DNA of 64,000 nt from Psychrobacter sp. M13 (GCF_030718935.1 NZ_CP132194.1:1488001-1552000); one strand, 5' to 3'. Positions 36,301 to 46,798 are shown, numbered from the stretch's first letter. Notes: a model not told the origin generated them from the sequence alone. Made by a program: numbers and translations.

Positions 36301-36888
36301 TTAAGTAAAATCTTTCAAGCATTCTACAACTTGATGAACACGCTGCTCTCTATCACCGCCAATACTTTGGAACGCCTTGTTGTAGTGATTAAGCTGTTCT
36401 TCAAAGCGTGTACTTATAGCATCTCGAGCATTGGGACTGTCCCGCAGATCATCAGCGACCCAAGGAGTATCGACCTTAGTCAGTAGAATCAAATCGTAAT
36501 GATGAGTCAGAGCAGCTTGAGTTAATTCAGTAGGGCAGTCACTATAATACCAATTGGCGTATACCATCAGCTCAAACAGACTAGTGTCGCAGAATAAGTA
36601 TTTATTTTCAGATTGTGCCGACTCTAGTGCCAGCTTGTTCTCTAGTTCGATTTGACCTTGTGCAATAGGCAGTAAGTCCTCCCAAGTACAAGTCTGCCCA
36701 TCTTTATCCCATTTCTCTTGCAAATAAATACGCATATACTCAGGCACCCATGGGCACTCAAAATGCGCTGCCAAATCGCGGCAAAGCGTCGTTTTGCCGG
36801 TACTCTCAGCACCTAATATGGCGACCTTAAAGACAGTATCAGGCGTATGCTGCATCAGACTGTATGCGGTAGCGCTGTTGCCATTCAT
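36301..36888 (-). CDS. nadR: NadR-type ribosylnicotinamide kinase (ATPase domain only)
   Basis: The 195-residue P-loop protein corresponds to the C-terminal kinase domain of NadR, which phosphorylates nicotinamide riboside to NMN. It has the Walker A motif GAESTGKTT, the downstream VPEYMRIYL segment and a CDTSLFELMVYANWYY block that forms the riboside site. It lacks the regulatory and adenylyltransferase domains of enterobacterial NadR. It overlaps the 3' end of pnuC, the riboside importer, so transport and trapping are encoded together. The start is uncertain: ATG at 36888 is taken here, ATG at 36858 is an alternative, and neither has a strong ribosome-binding site. Confidence 0.85.
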   Translation of the reverse strand: MNGNSATAYSLMQHTPDTVFKVAILGAESTGKTTLCRDLAAHFECPWVPEYMRIYLQEKWDKDGQTCTWEDLLPIAQGQIELENKLALESAQSENKYLFCDTSLFELMVYANWYYSDCPTELTQAALTHHYDLILLTKVDTPWVADDLRDSPNARDAISTRFEEQLNHYNKAFQSIGGDREQRVHQVVECLKDFT

Positions 36889-37528
36889 AATAAGCCCAGA
36901 TTGCAATTGCGGTAAACACTACATACTGTAGCGCGGTGAAGGTAAGACCTTTATAAAAGTATAGCGGCACTGATATCGCATCAGCAACTATCCATAGTAG
37001 CCAGTGTTCGATCTTGCGATTGGCCATCAGCCACATAGCCATTAAGAACAGCGCGGTTGTCAGCATGTCGGTGTAATCCACCCAAGTAAATAAATGCATA
37101 CCGAGCACTACGCCATCAAAGCTAAAGTTATTCGTGATGACGGGACGAAGATAGTATATCAGCGCTACAAAAGCGACAGTGGCACTCGCTAGCAGCGCTA
37201 AAGTTGGAATATCACGGGCTTGAATATGCTCGATACTGATATCGTTTTGAGCATCATTGGCTTTGTTTTTTGACCAGTTAAACCAGCCATAAATACCCAT
37301 CGCTGTATAATAAGCATTAATAAAAAGATCACCAAATAGCTGCCACTGCCAAAGTAAGTAGACAAATATGGCAGTGCTAATAATGCCAATAGGGAACACT
37401 AGCACATTGAGCTTGCTGGCAAGTAATACGCTTGCTATGCCAAAGATTACAGCAATTAGTTCTAGACCAATAAAAAGCGTAGGATAATCAGCATACTGAC
37501 CAAACAGCCCGTTAAGAATCTCTATCAT
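36839..37528 (-). CDS. pnuC: Nicotinamide riboside transporter PnuC
   Basis: The 229-residue membrane protein has seven helices and PnuC features: GIASVLLASKLNVLVFPIG near the N-terminus, YGWFNWSKN in the middle and KIEHWLLWIVADAISVPLYF in the later helices, whose Trp and Asn residues line the riboside path. PnuC carries nicotinamide riboside by facilitated diffusion, driven by phosphorylation inside the cell. The kinase for that step is encoded by the overlapping nadR-like gene. A GGAAT lies upstream of the ATG. Confidence 0.92.
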   Translation of the reverse strand: MIEILNGLFGQYADYPTLFIGLELIAVIFGIASVLLASKLNVLVFPIGIISTAIFVYLLWQWQLFGDLFINAYYTAMGIYGWFNWSKNKANDAQNDISIEHIQARDIPTLALLASATVAFVALIYYLRPVITNNFSFDGVVLGMHLFTWVDYTDMLTTALFLMAMWLMANRKIEHWLLWIVADAISVPLYFYKGLTFTALQYVVFTAIAIWAYYEWQQRYRIQSDAAYA

Positions 37529-37810
37529 TATTATTCCAAATTTATTAGGGCGTGTTAAACATTCGACCTAGTTATCAAAAACGTTTAAATAGCACTGATT
37601 ATAACGCAACTTTTTGCAGACAAAATGATGCTTTGCTTCAATATCTATCTAAATTGGTTATTTGTAACAAACTATTAGAATAATAAACTTATTCAGGCAT
37701 AATAAAGACGTTGATTCTCATTTACCGCTACTTACTGAATGTACTCTCACCTTTTGAGCTAATTTGTAAACACTATAAGCATTATCAGTAATAAATAAGG
37801 AAGCCTAATT
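37529..37810. other. Divergent intergenic region
   Basis: The 282-base spacer between pnuC and the FabH-like gene carries both promoters. At 37547-37570 is GGGCGTGTTAAACATTCG, which resembles the 5' end of the MITE-like family (GGGCATGT) and may be a solitary element end. Confidence 0.4.
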
Positions 37811-38956
37811 ATGACCACTTGTATCACTGGCACTGGCCTGTTCATCCCTCCCTATAGTATCAGCAACGAAGAGCTGGTCGAATCCTTTAATCACTATGTT
37901 GAAAATTACAACCAAGAGCACGCCGAGGAGATAGCGAACGAGACTATACCCGCCTTGCAGCCATCCTCTGCTGAGTTTATCGAAAAGGTATCAGGCATTA
38001 AGTCACGCTATGTGATGGAAAAAGACGGTATCTTAAATACTGACATTATGGCACCTGTGATACCTTATCGTCATCTTGGTGAAGAGCTGTCAGTCATGGC
38101 AGAAATGGGCGCAGCAGCGCTCAAAGACGCGCTAGCGGACGCAGGGTTAGAGGCCAATGATTTGGACGGTATCATCCTTGCTTGCTCAAACTTTCAGCGC
38201 ACATATCCTGCTATCGCTATCGAGATTCAAAATGAAATCGGCATGATTGGCGGCTTTGCTTATGATATGAATGTGGCTTGTAGTGCGGCGACTTTTGGTC
38301 TGTCACAAGCGCACGGCTCTATCGTATCAGGCTTAGCCCGCCGCGTTGCAGTCGTTAACGTTGAAATTACCTCAGCGCATCTGAACTGGCGTAATCGTGA
38401 CAGTCACTTTATCTTTGGCGATGTGGCAACGGCATGTATCGTAGAGAATTTAGAGACGCCAAAAGGCTATGAGATCGTGAATGCGAAGCTATTTACTCAG
38501 TTTTCAACCAATATCAAAAACGAATATGGCTTTATGGATCGCTCAGAGTTCTTGGCAGCCCAGACGCAGATGTATCCTGATATACGCGAACCTGTAACCG
38601 ATAAACTATTTTTACAAAATGGTCGCAAAGTATTTAAAGAGGTCTGCCCAAAAGTATCACAAGTGATCTTAGAGCATTTGCAAGATAATGAAATACCAAC
38701 TTCTGATATCAAAATGATGTGGCTACATCAGGCCAATGCCAATATGCTAGATCTTATCTTGCGCACCGTAATGGGTAAAGAAGCTGATAAATCAATTGTG
38801 CCAAGCGTGATCGCTGAATTTGCTAATACCAGCTCAGCCAGTCCGATGATTGTTTTTCATCGCTACAAAGACGAGCTACAATCAGGTGATTTGGGCGTCA
38901 TCTGCTCCTTTGGTGCGGGTTATTCCATTGGCTCAGTACTGGTTAAAAAGGTTTAG
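37811..38956 (+). CDS. 3-oxoacyl-ACP synthase III family protein (FabH-like)
   Basis: The 381-residue thiolase-fold enzyme has the KAS III catalytic triad: Cys157 in [11 protein letters not shown], His in [12 protein letters not shown] (near 311) and Asn in [10 protein letters not shown] (near 341). KAS III enzymes condense an acyl-CoA with malonyl-ACP to begin fatty acid synthesis. It is longer than E. coli FabH (317 residues), mainly because of an insertion near residues 28-58 ([10 protein letters not shown]). This resembles the longer FabH-like forms of Acinetobacter and Pseudomonas relatives. A good AAGGAAG site lies upstream. Substrate preference is unknown. Confidence 0.88.
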   Translation: MTTCITGTGLFIPPYSISNEELVESFNHYVENYNQEHAEEIANETIPALQPSSAEFIEKVSGIKSRYVMEKDGILNTDIMAPVIPYRHLGEELSVMAEMGAAALKDALADAGLEANDLDGIILACSNFQRTYPAIAIEIQNEIGMIGGFAYDMNVACSAATFGLSQAHGSIVSGLARRVAVVNVEITSAHLNWRNRDSHFIFGDVATACIVENLETPKGYEIVNAKLFTQFSTNIKNEYGFMDRSEFLAAQTQMYPDIREPVTDKLFLQNGRKVFKEVCPKVSQVILEHLQDNEIPTSDIKMMWLHQANANMLDLILRTVMGKEADKSIVPSVIAEFANTSSASPMIVFHRYKDELQSGDLGVICSFGAGYSIGSVLVKKV

Positions 38957-39000
38957 ATAGCGCTTTTACTATATATTATTCATGGTTGAAAATAGTATTA

Positions 39001-39033
39001 AAAAATAGCTGAGAGCAATCTTAGCTATTTTTT
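39001..39033 (+). terminator. Terminator after the FabH-like gene
   Basis: AAAATAGCTGAG and CTTAGCTATTTT pair (11 of 12) around a short loop, followed by a T run. It ends the FabH-like transcript before the prfA promoter. Confidence 0.75.
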
Positions 39034-39135
39034 ACTTTAGATTTGCTCTCAACACTGATATTTATACTCATTTTTAATCTAAACGTTATATAAACCGCAA
39101 GTTTACGTAGTGATTCTAATGTTGTGGCAAAAATT

Positions 39136-39144
39136 TGCTATAAT
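39136..39144 (+). promoter_or_regulatory. Extended -10 promoter of prfA
   Basis: TGCTATAAT is a perfect extended -10 element 36 bases upstream of the prfA start. No good -35 lies 17 bases upstream, which is acceptable for an extended -10 promoter. Confidence 0.6.
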
Positions 39145-39179
39145 CGCTCTCTTATTATAATTATTTAAAAAGTTACGTT

Positions 39180-40268
39180 ATGAAAGAATCCTTACGCCTA
39201 CGTTTAGACCAGATGGTAGACCGCTATGAAGAGGTTACTGCACTGCTATCTGATCCTGAAATCATTAGCGATAATAATAAATTCCGTGAGCTGTCTGTCG
39301 AACATAGCGACTTAATGGATATCACCACGCTATGGCTCAATTATGGTAGCGCAGAAAAAGATCAAGCGGATGCTGAGGCTATGCTTGAGGACGCATCTGA
39401 TCCTGATATGAAAGAGATGATGCAAGATGAGATCGATAGCGCGCGCGATACTATTGTAGAGATGGAAGAAGCGCTCAACGTCATGATGCTACCAAAAGAT
39501 CCTAACGATAAAGTTCCAGCATTCTTAGAGATACGAGCGGGCACAGGCGGCGATGAAGCGGCGATATTCTCAGGCGATCTGTTTCGCATGTATCAAAAAT
39601 ATGCCCAAACCCAAGGCTGGACGCTTGAGGTGTTATCAGCCAATGAAGGCGATCATGGCGGCTACAAAGAGATCATCAGCCGCGTCTCTGGTAATAGCGT
39701 ATACGGTCGGCTAAAGTTTGAGTCAGGTGCGCATCGAGTGCAACGGGTTCCTGAGACTGAGAGCCAAGGCCGCGTGCATACCTCAGCCTGTACTGTCGCG
39801 GTTATGCCAGTCGTTGAGATCGATGATACGGTCGATCTTAATCCTGCTGATATTAAGATGGATACCTATCGCTCAAGTGGCGCAGGTGGTCAGCACGTCA
39901 ACACCACGGACTCAGCGGTGCGCCTAACGCATATCCCAACAGGGGTAGTAGCAGAGTGTCAGCAAGAGCGTAGTCAACATAAAAACCGCGCCAAAGCCAT
40001 GCAAATGCTGATATCACGTATTCAGCAAGCTAAGGTGCAAGCGCAGGTTGATACGGCAGATGAAATCCGTCGTGATCTAGTCGGTAGTGGCGACCGTAGT
40101 GAACGTATTCGTACTTATAACTTCCCACAAGGACGCATGACTGATCATCGCATCAATTTGACGCTTTATAAGCTGGACTCAATCATGGAAGGTGATTTAG
40201 ACGAGTTGCTTGACGCTTTGATGCGTGAGCACCAAGCCGATCTGATGGCGAGTATCGGTGGTGAATAA
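39180..40268 (+). CDS. prfA: Peptide chain release factor 1
   Basis: The 362-residue protein has the usual RF1 length. The GGQ motif that triggers peptide release is in [17 protein letters not shown] (about residue 237). The stop-codon recognition loop follows the RF1 pattern [15 protein letters not shown], with PAT-type residues replaced in the usual region. RF1 reads UAA and UAG. The gene is preceded by an extended -10 promoter and followed by lysS after 85 bases. The prmC-type methyltransferase that often follows prfA is not adjacent here. Confidence 0.96.
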   Translation: MKESLRLRLDQMVDRYEEVTALLSDPEIISDNNKFRELSVEHSDLMDITTLWLNYGSAEKDQADAEAMLEDASDPDMKEMMQDEIDSARDTIVEMEEALNVMMLPKDPNDKVPAFLEIRAGTGGDEAAIFSGDLFRMYQKYAQTQGWTLEVLSANEGDHGGYKEIISRVSGNSVYGRLKFESGAHRVQRVPETESQGRVHTSACTVAVMPVVEIDDTVDLNPADIKMDTYRSSGAGGQHVNTTDSAVRLTHIPTGVVAECQQERSQHKNRAKAMQMLISRIQQAKVQAQVDTADEIRRDLVGSGDRSERIRTYNFPQGRMTDHRINLTLYKLDSIMEGDLDELLDALMREHQADLMASIGGE

Positions 40269-40353
40269 GCGTAACGGTTATTATCTATTCAACAAACCCT
40301 ATAATAACTAATGCACTTTTTATTTAAATTTATTAAACAATTTTGAGAGATTT

Positions 40354-41892
40354 ATGTCAAAGCAGAATACAAATAATCAAGAAGAACAAACACCAACCTT
40401 AGAAGAAGCTAATGAGCTTATTGCTCAGCTGCAAGCCAAGTTAGACGAGATTACCGCGTCTGGCAAGCAACCTTACCCTAATCAATTTAAACGTACTGAC
40501 TATGCGGCAGACTTGCAAACTGCTTTTGAAGGTATAGACAAGCAAGAGATCGAAGAAAAAGCGGCTAACGGTGACAAGATTCAGGTCAATGTTGCAGGTC
40601 GAGTGATGCTGAACCGTGGCTCATTTATCGTCATTCAAGACATGAGTGGTCGTATTCAACTCTATGTCGCTCGTAAAGAGTTAGATCCAGAAACGCTGGC
40701 TAGTATTAAATCGCTAGATTTGGGCGATATCGTCGGTGTATCAGGCTACATCGGTCGCTCAGGTAAAGGCGATCTGTATGTCCATATTGAAGACTTTACG
40801 CTATTGACTAAATCGCTACGTCCAATGCCGAATAAGTTCCATGGTCTAGCGGATGTTGAAGCACGTTATCGCAACCGTCATCTTGACTTGATGACTAATG
40901 AGACCACACGCGATACCTTTATGATCCGTAGCCAAGTGATTAGTGGTATCCGTCAATTTATGCTGGACGAGCGCTTTATGGAAGTCGAGACGCCGATGAT
41001 GCATCCGATACCAGGTGGTGCAGTCGCGCGTCCCTTTGAGACTCATCATAATGCGCTAGATATGCCACTTTATTTACGTATTGCGCCTGAATTATATCTA
41101 AAACGTTTAGTAATTGGTGGCTTTGAAAAAGTATTTGAGATCAATCGCAGCTTTCGTAATGAAGGGGTGTCAACGCGCCATAACCCTGAATTTACCATGA
41201 TTGAATTTTATCAAGCCTATGCAGACTACCATGATTTGATGGATTTGACTGAGCGTATGTTTGCAAAATTAGCCAATGATATTTTGGGTAGCACTGAGAT
41301 TACTTATCAAGAAGAGGCGATTAGCCTAAAAGCACCATTTGCTCGTTTATCAATGTCAGATGCTATTGCGCAGTATGCTGAAGGCTTTGATATGGCGCAA
41401 ATTAATAATCGTGATTATCTAGCTGATTATGTTGCCAATACTTTACACCAGCCTGTTAATGATGTGTTCGGGGTTGGCAAGCTTATGACTATAGTGTTTG
41501 AAGAAACCGCTGAGCATCAATTGCGTCAGCCTACTTTTATCACTGAATACCCTGCTGAAACCTCGCCACTGGCGCGTCGTAGCGATGATAATCCTGAGAT
41601 TACCGATCGTTTTGAGTTGTTTATTGGCGGGCGTGAATTAGCTAATGGCTTCAGTGAATTAAATGATCCTGCCGATCAAGCTGAGCGCTTCCGTGGTCAA
41701 GTGGCAGAAAAGGACGCTGGCGATGATGAAGCGATGCATTTTGATGAGGATTATATCGAAGCCTTATCTTATGGCCTTGCACCAACGGCAGGCGAGGGTA
41801 TCGGTATCGATCGCTTAGTCATGCTATTTACGGATTCGGCTAGCATCCGCGATGTGATCTTGTTCCCACATATGCGCCGTAAAGCGGATTAG
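40354..41892 (+). CDS. lysS: Lysyl-tRNA synthetase (class II)
   Basis: The 512-residue enzyme attaches lysine to tRNA-Lys. An N-terminal OB-fold anticodon-binding domain (about 80-180, with [20 protein letters not shown]) is followed by the class II catalytic core. Motif 1 lies near [14 protein letters not shown], motif 2 near [19 protein letters not shown] and motif 3 in [13 protein letters not shown]. The first 35 residues are acidic and variable. It follows prfA on the same strand, but its own ribosome-binding site is weak (GAGAG). Confidence 0.97.
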   Translation: MSKQNTNNQEEQTPTLEEANELIAQLQAKLDEITASGKQPYPNQFKRTDYAADLQTAFEGIDKQEIEEKAANGDKIQVNVAGRVMLNRGSFIVIQDMSGRIQLYVARKELDPETLASIKSLDLGDIVGVSGYIGRSGKGDLYVHIEDFTLLTKSLRPMPNKFHGLADVEARYRNRHLDLMTNETTRDTFMIRSQVISGIRQFMLDERFMEVETPMMHPIPGGAVARPFETHHNALDMPLYLRIAPELYLKRLVIGGFEKVFEINRSFRNEGVSTRHNPEFTMIEFYQAYADYHDLMDLTERMFAKLANDILGSTEITYQEEAISLKAPFARLSMSDAIAQYAEGFDMAQINNRDYLADYVANTLHQPVNDVFGVGKLMTIVFEETAEHQLRQPTFITEYPAETSPLARRSDDNPEITDRFELFIGGRELANGFSELNDPADQAERFRGQVAEKDAGDDEAMHFDEDYIEALSYGLAPTAGEGIGIDRLVMLFTDSASIRDVILFPHMRRKAD

Positions 41893-41957
41893 TCATCTGT
41901 TTGATAGCTTTTACTTAGTACTGTTTAAAAGCTAATAAAATCTAAACGCTAAACCCA

Positions 41958-41993
41958 ACAAGTCAGACGTCAGTGCTGGCTTTTTGCTATAAT
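41958..41993 (+). promoter_or_regulatory. dnaX promoter with extended -10, preceded by a weak hairpin
   Basis: TGCTATAAT (41985-41993) repeats the extended -10 seen before prfA, 66 bases ahead of dnaX. Just before it, AGTCAG and CTGGCT form a weak stem followed by five T residues; it could be a poor terminator for lysS. Confidence 0.5.
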
Positions 41994-42058
41994 AAGAGCG
42001 CTTAAAATAGTACGCAAATTGCCTGATTTAAATATAATAATTAGTAAAATGGATAGAT

Positions 42059-44368
42059 ATGACCCAGCAATATCAAGTCTTAGCTCGTAAATATCGGCCC
42101 AAGAACTTTCATGAATTGATTGGGCAGACCCATGTCTCACAAGCGCTGATTAATGCCATTGATTATAATCGGCTGCATCACGCTTACTTGTTTACGGGTA
42201 CACGCGGTGTGGGTAAAACGACTATCGCGCGTATTCTAGCTAAATGCTTGAACTGTGACTTGGGCGTGACTAGTACGCCATGCGGGGTTTGTGATAATTG
42301 CGTGGCGATAGATCAAGGACGTTTTATTGATCTGATTGAGATTGATGCTGCCTCACGTACCAAGGTTGAGGACACGCGAGAGCTACTCGATAATGTGCCT
42401 TATGCACCAAGTCAAGGTCGCTATAAAGTCTACCTAATTGATGAAGTGCATATGCTGTCAACGCATAGCTTTAACGCGCTGCTCAAAACGTTAGAAGAGC
42501 CGCCTGAGCATGTGAAGTTTTTATTAGCGACCACTGATCCACAAAAGCTACCGATTACTATTATCTCGCGCTGTTTGCAGTTTGTATTGCGTCCACTAGC
42601 GCAGACGTTACTGAGCGAACATCTCGCTAATATCTTGACCTTAGAAAAGGTTGACTATACGCAGCCAGCACTATGGCAATTAGCAAGTGCAGCTAAAGGC
42701 TCAGTGCGCGATGCGTTATCTTTGACCGATCAAGCCATTGCCTTTGGTCAGGGTTCGCTTGATGATGCAACCGTCAATGCGATGCTCGGCTTGATAGATG
42801 CCGCTGATTTGGTGCGCCTAATTACCGATATCTATAATCATGATAAGTCGTTGGTCGCGGCACATATCGAGCAGATGCGTGCGCAAATGGTCGACGCGTC
42901 CAGTATGTTTGATGGTTTAGCTGAGCTATTACATCAGCTGGCATTGACGCAATTGCTACCAGAGGTGGCATTAAACGTCAATGAAGCGCAAGCTGAGACT
43001 ATCACGACTTTAGCCCAGCATATCAGCCCTGATGTGTTGCAACTCTATTATGAGATTGTGGTGCAAGCGCGTGAAGGTATAAAGCTGGCAAGTACGCCTA
43101 TGCAAGCACTTGAGATGTGTATTTTGCGTCTGTTGGCTTTTAGACCTTTGCCTGTCGATGAGATAATCGCTCCAGTATTTAACGATAGTTCAAACTTGAA
43201 GACTATAGATCAGGTCAGTTCAGCATCTAAAATGCTAGCTTATGATATTGATTATCAAGCAAATGATCCTATTATCGAAAAAGACAATAGTATTGACTCA
43301 AATGAGGCTGGTTTAAATGGAACTGATTTAATCGATGCTAACTCTGATGTAATTGATGATGATTTAGGTACTGAAGCTCATAGTGATAGCTATAATAACT
43401 ATGATTTAAAAGCTAGTACCGAAGTAAATCAAAGCACTACGTTAGAAAATAGTACTGAGTTAGAAGATATTACTGATAATCAAGACGAGGCAATCGCTGT
43501 TACTATTGATAGTGAGCCTGCTTTAAATGCCGATCTTAATAAAGAAATAGAGGCTAATTCGGTTAGTGATTCTGATGTAAATGCTGTTAATGTTACTAAT
43601 GATAATGTCATTAACGAAAATGATGAAAGTAATGACTCAAGTAGCGCTATCGAAAATACTAAATCAATCGGTGCTAGCCTAAGTTTCATGCCAGCCGTTA
43701 AAGATGAGGCTAACTCTGATTTAATCACTGAGCCTGAAGTTGAGGAAACAAGTCTCTCTTATTCAGATGTCCATTCTGACCCTACTGTTAATTCCAAAAT
43801 GGATATTGCAGTTATAAGTAGTGACTCTGTTGTTAACGATATATCAGCTACTAAAGCTAAAGTAGAAGATGATCTTCAAAAGGTAGCTGCACATGACGAA
43901 AGTGATGTTGATAATGAGATTGCCACAGTCGATCCGCGTACTTTGCTACGTTGTCCTGAGCAAGTATTAACAGGCGAATGGACGCCAGAGAAATGGGACT
44001 ATTGGCTACAAACGGCTCGTGAAGAGAACAGCCTAGCAGAAGATGAGCGCGCTCTAGCTCGCCAAGGCATGATGACAGGACTTTGTAACGGTGAATCGAC
44101 CTTTATCACTAACGTAGACAGTAAGCATCTGCAAGCAACTTTTGAGCAGCTATCCGCAAAGCTGCAACAGCAATTCACCCAAGCTGAAATAAGTCTGCAA
44201 ATAGATAAAAAAGTTAGCGAAAATAAAGATAAAACCCCTGAGAGTCGTCAAAAAATGCGCTTAGAGCAAGCGACTTTGGTCGCACAGACATTATTATTAG
44301 AGTCACCAGTGATGCAGTACTTGTCGCATCGTAATGAGGGCAAAATGGGGAAGGTTAAGCTGACTTAA
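42059..44368 (+). CDS. dnaX: DNA polymerase III gamma/tau subunit
   Basis: The clamp-loader ATPase of 769 residues. The AAA+ core has Walker A GTRGVGKTT, the zinc module CDLGVTSTPCGVCDNC, the DEVHML Walker B and sensor residues up to about 370. The tau-specific C-terminal domain from about 620 on starts DPRTLLRCPEQVLTGEWTPEKWDYWL and binds DnaE (encoded at 8882). Between about 385 and 620 is an unusually long, low-complexity linker rich in Asp, Asn, Ser, Glu and Val. A slippery AAAAAAG lies only near the end (about 44208), so no clear site for a gamma-forming frameshift is seen at the usual place. Confidence 0.95.
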   Translation: MTQQYQVLARKYRPKNFHELIGQTHVSQALINAIDYNRLHHAYLFTGTRGVGKTTIARILAKCLNCDLGVTSTPCGVCDNCVAIDQGRFIDLIEIDAASRTKVEDTRELLDNVPYAPSQGRYKVYLIDEVHMLSTHSFNALLKTLEEPPEHVKFLLATTDPQKLPITIISRCLQFVLRPLAQTLLSEHLANILTLEKVDYTQPALWQLASAAKGSVRDALSLTDQAIAFGQGSLDDATVNAMLGLIDAADLVRLITDIYNHDKSLVAAHIEQMRAQMVDASSMFDGLAELLHQLALTQLLPEVALNVNEAQAETITTLAQHISPDVLQLYYEIVVQAREGIKLASTPMQALEMCILRLLAFRPLPVDEIIAPVFNDSSNLKTIDQVSSASKMLAYDIDYQANDPIIEKDNSIDSNEAGLNGTDLIDANSDVIDDDLGTEAHSDSYNNYDLKASTEVNQSTTLENSTELEDITDNQDEAIAVTIDSEPALNADLNKEIEANSVSDSDVNAVNVTNDNVINENDESNDSSSAIENTKSIGASLSFMPAVKDEANSDLITEPEVEETSLSYSDVHSDPTVNSKMDIAVISSDSVVNDISATKAKVEDDLQKVAAHDESDVDNEIATVDPRTLLRCPEQVLTGEWTPEKWDYWLQTAREENSLAEDERALARQGMMTGLCNGESTFITNVDSKHLQATFEQLSAKLQQQFTQAEISLQIDKKVSENKDKTPESRQKMRLEQATLVAQTLLLESPVMQYLSHRNEGKMGKVKLT

Positions 44369-44601
44369 ATAGTCAATGATATTATTCAAAATAGCTTTAT
44401 TGATTATCTAACTTACTATAATTCTAGCGTTAAAAAGCGAAATTTTTTAGTCAAACGCTAGTCTGCTGATTTTTATAAACTTTTGATTATTCAAACTTAT
44501 TAATTGTACGTTATAGATATATTTAAGACAGATATATAGAATAAAATTCAGATATAATGGTTAAGTTATATTAAAAATTAAAAGTCAGGTTGGATGGAAA
44601 T

Positions 44602-45501
44602 ATGATAGATAATTTACGCGGTATGGCCGTGTTCGCAAGCGTAGTCGGACACGGCTCTTTTAGTGGCTCAGCTCGTGAGCTTGGTATTACGACCAGTGCC
44701 GTCAGCCAGCAAATTCGCTCATTAGAAAACGAGCTCGGAGTGGTATTACTACACCGATCAACTCGTAAGCTGAGCTTAACAGAGGCGGGCGAGAGTTTTT
44801 ATGAAGCGGCCAAGGATGTCGTCAGTGCTGCTGAACAAGGGCGAATAAAAGTCAATCAGCTACGTGATGAGCTGGCAGGTAGCTTGCGTATCGCTACGAC
44901 GCCTGAGCTTGGCGTCAATCATATTTTGCCAGCTTTATCAACTTGGATGGCCGCTCACGACGATCTCAGCATCACCTATTTGGCGGATAATCATTATATT
45001 GACATGATTGATGAGCGTATTGATATTGCGGTTCGTATGAGTCCTAGCATTAATGATTCCACCTTGAGCAGTCATCCGCTAACTACCGTACGTCAGCTAT
45101 TGGTTGCCTCCCCGCAGTATTTGCGTCATCACGATAAGATTGAGAGTACAAAGGATCTTAATGAGCATCAGCTGATCTGTATTGATATCATGAAAGATAC
45201 CAATCAAGTTGATTTAACGCAGGCTGAAACAGGTAAAAAATCTCGAATAAAAATGAATTCGCGTATCCACACCAATAACGTCTTTATGGCCACGACTTTA
45301 GCCAAAGAAGGTCATGGCTTAGTGCGAATGATGGAGATGGATATCAAAAAAGAGCTCGACAGTGGCGAGCTGGTTGAGGTTTTGACAGGTTATAAGTTAC
45401 CAAGCTTTGTACTTTATGCGGTTACGCTCAATCGCGAACAGCAGCCTGCCAAGATTACCCGTTGCTTAGAAGTACTAAAAAAATACTTCCATGCCAGTTA
45501 A
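44602..45501 (+). CDS. LysR-family transcriptional regulator
   Basis: The 299-residue protein has the N-terminal winged helix-turn-helix (LRGMAVFASVVGHGSFSGSARELGIT, then SAVSQQIRSLE) and a C-terminal substrate-binding domain. It looks like the CrgA/DhcR group, with ELAGSLRIATTPELGV starting the effector domain. The target is not evident from the neighbourhood, since the adjacent genes are dnaX and the convergent argD. ATG 44602 is preferred to a TTG 12 bases upstream because GGA sits before it. A bidirectional terminator follows. Confidence 0.88.
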   Translation: MIDNLRGMAVFASVVGHGSFSGSARELGITTSAVSQQIRSLENELGVVLLHRSTRKLSLTEAGESFYEAAKDVVSAAEQGRIKVNQLRDELAGSLRIATTPELGVNHILPALSTWMAAHDDLSITYLADNHYIDMIDERIDIAVRMSPSINDSTLSSHPLTTVRQLLVASPQYLRHHDKIESTKDLNEHQLICIDIMKDTNQVDLTQAETGKKSRIKMNSRIHTNNVFMATTLAKEGHGLVRMMEMDIKKELDSGELVEVLTGYKLPSFVLYAVTLNREQQPAKITRCLEVLKKYFHAS

Positions 45502-45527
45502 TATTTAGATAGCAAAGAGTTTAAATA

Positions 45528-45567
45528 TAAAAAGCCTGTAGATACAGTATTGTCTACAGGCTTTTTT
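45528..45567. terminator. Bidirectional terminator between LysR regulator and argD
   Basis: AAAAGCCTGTAGA pairs with TCTACAGGCTTTT around a short loop; six T residues follow on the plus strand and five on the minus strand. It ends both convergent transcripts. Confidence 0.88.
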
Positions 45568-45616
45568 GCACCAATAATAAATTAAATAAAACCTAGCTTA
45601 TAACTTAGCTTACAAT

Positions 45617-46798
45617 TTATAGTAAGGGGCGTAATAGCCTAAGCAGACGATCAACCACTTGTTCGCTTTCGTTACGATTAATATTTAGTGGTGGCAATAG
45701 GCGTATGACATGGCCACCAGTGACGTTCATAATCAATTGCTGCTCATCACGAGCTAGATCTACCAGTTGACTACAGTCCATGGTTTCAGGCAGCACGATA
45801 CCGATCATAGTGCCAGCACCGCGACTACTCACACCCTGTTGTTTTAATTCATCGGTAAGGCTATCACGGATAAACTGACCTTCAACTACTGAATTGTCCA
45901 TAATATCGGTATTTTTTAGCACATCGTAGACGCTATGAACCACACGGCTGGCAAGAGGAGTACCACCATAAGTAGAGCCATGACTGCCTGCACCGAACAG
46001 ACCATTGGCTCGGCCTCGCACCATACATGCGCCAACAGGAAAGCCATTGCCCAAGCCTTTTGCAGTCGTTAATACATCAGGACGCGCATTACTATGCTGA
46101 TAAGCAAAGTATTTACCAGTACGACCATTACCTGTCTGCACCTCGTCTATCATAAATAGCCAGTTGTGTTTATCACAAGCGGCTTGTAGATCTTCTAAAT
46201 AGGCGAAACCATTGACTGCGGTATTAAGACCACCTTCACCTTGGATAGGCTCTACAAAGATAGCGCAAATATCACTATGATCTATAGCGGCTTGCTCAAT
46301 CGCCACCATATCACCAAAGGGTACGCGAATAAAATCGTCATCTAAAGTAAAAAATCCTTCACGAGCTTTTGGATTGGCCGTAGCTGACAGTGATAGTAAG
46401 GTGCGACCATGAAATGATTGCTCCATGACGATGACTTTTGGGCGCTTAAAGCCTCGGTTGTACGCATATAACCGTGCCATTTTGAGCGCCGCTTCATTAG
46501 CCTCAGCGCCACTATTAGCAAAGAATACACTGTCCATCTGTGCCGCCTTGCATAGGGACTCACCCGCGCGCTCTTGCCAATCGATACCGAATAGATTGCT
46601 AGTGTGAATAAGGGTTGCCGCCTGCTCCTGAATAGCCTCAGTGACTTGAGGATGACAATGTCCTAAACCACAAACCGCAATACCTGTAAGCGCATCTAAA
46701 TAAGGAGTGTCGTTCTGAGTATAGAGCCAGCTGCCAGCGCCTCGGGTAAAGCTGATCGGCTGACGGTTATAAGTGGGCATCAGATAAGTCGCTGACAT
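45617..46798 (-). CDS. argD: Acetylornithine/succinylornithine aminotransferase
   Basis: The 393-residue class III PLP aminotransferase performs the fourth step of arginine synthesis (N-acetylglutamate semialdehyde to N-acetylornithine), and often also serves lysine synthesis as DapC. Recognisable blocks are the opening DALTGIAVCGLGH, the SGAEANEAALKMARLY segment, the EPIQGEGG block, the IDEVQTGNGRTG motif with the PLP aspartate, and the Schiff-base lysine in TTAKGLGNGFPVG. A ribosome-binding site (AGGATA) lies upstream. It is downstream of yacG but separated by 82 bases, so it probably has its own promoter. Confidence 0.88.
   Translation of the reverse strand: MSATYLMPTYNRQPISFTRGAGSWLYTQNDTPYLDALTGIAVCGLGHCHPQVTEAIQEQAATLIHTSNLFGIDWQERAGESLCKAAQMDSVFFANSGAEANEAALKMARLYAYNRGFKRPKVIVMEQSFHGRTLLSLSATANPKAREGFFTLDDDFIRVPFGDMVAIEQAAIDHSDICAIFVEPIQGEGGLNTAVNGFAYLEDLQAACDKHNWLFMIDEVQTGNGRTGKYFAYQHSNARPDVLTTAKGLGNGFPVGACMVRGRANGLFGAGSHGSTYGGTPLASRVVHSVYDVLKNTDIMDNSVVEGQFIRDSLTDELKQQGVSSRGAGTMIGIVLPETMDCSQLVDLARDEQQLIMNVTGGHVIRLLPPLNINRNESEQVVDRLLRLLRPLL

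Noticed and set aside
36263..36322. A 20-residue N-terminal extension of the first small lipoprotein.
   Set aside because: It would overlap nadR and place a non-signal segment before an ideal lipoprotein signal, so ATG 36262 is better.
44206..44213. AAAAAAG near the end of dnaX as a programmed frameshift site.
   Set aside because: It lies about 50 codons before the stop, far from the position needed to make a gamma subunit.
44424..44461. CTAGCGTT and AACGCTAG inverted pair after dnaX considered as terminator.
   Set aside because: The spacer is 22 bases, the stem is short and no T tract follows; too weak to call.
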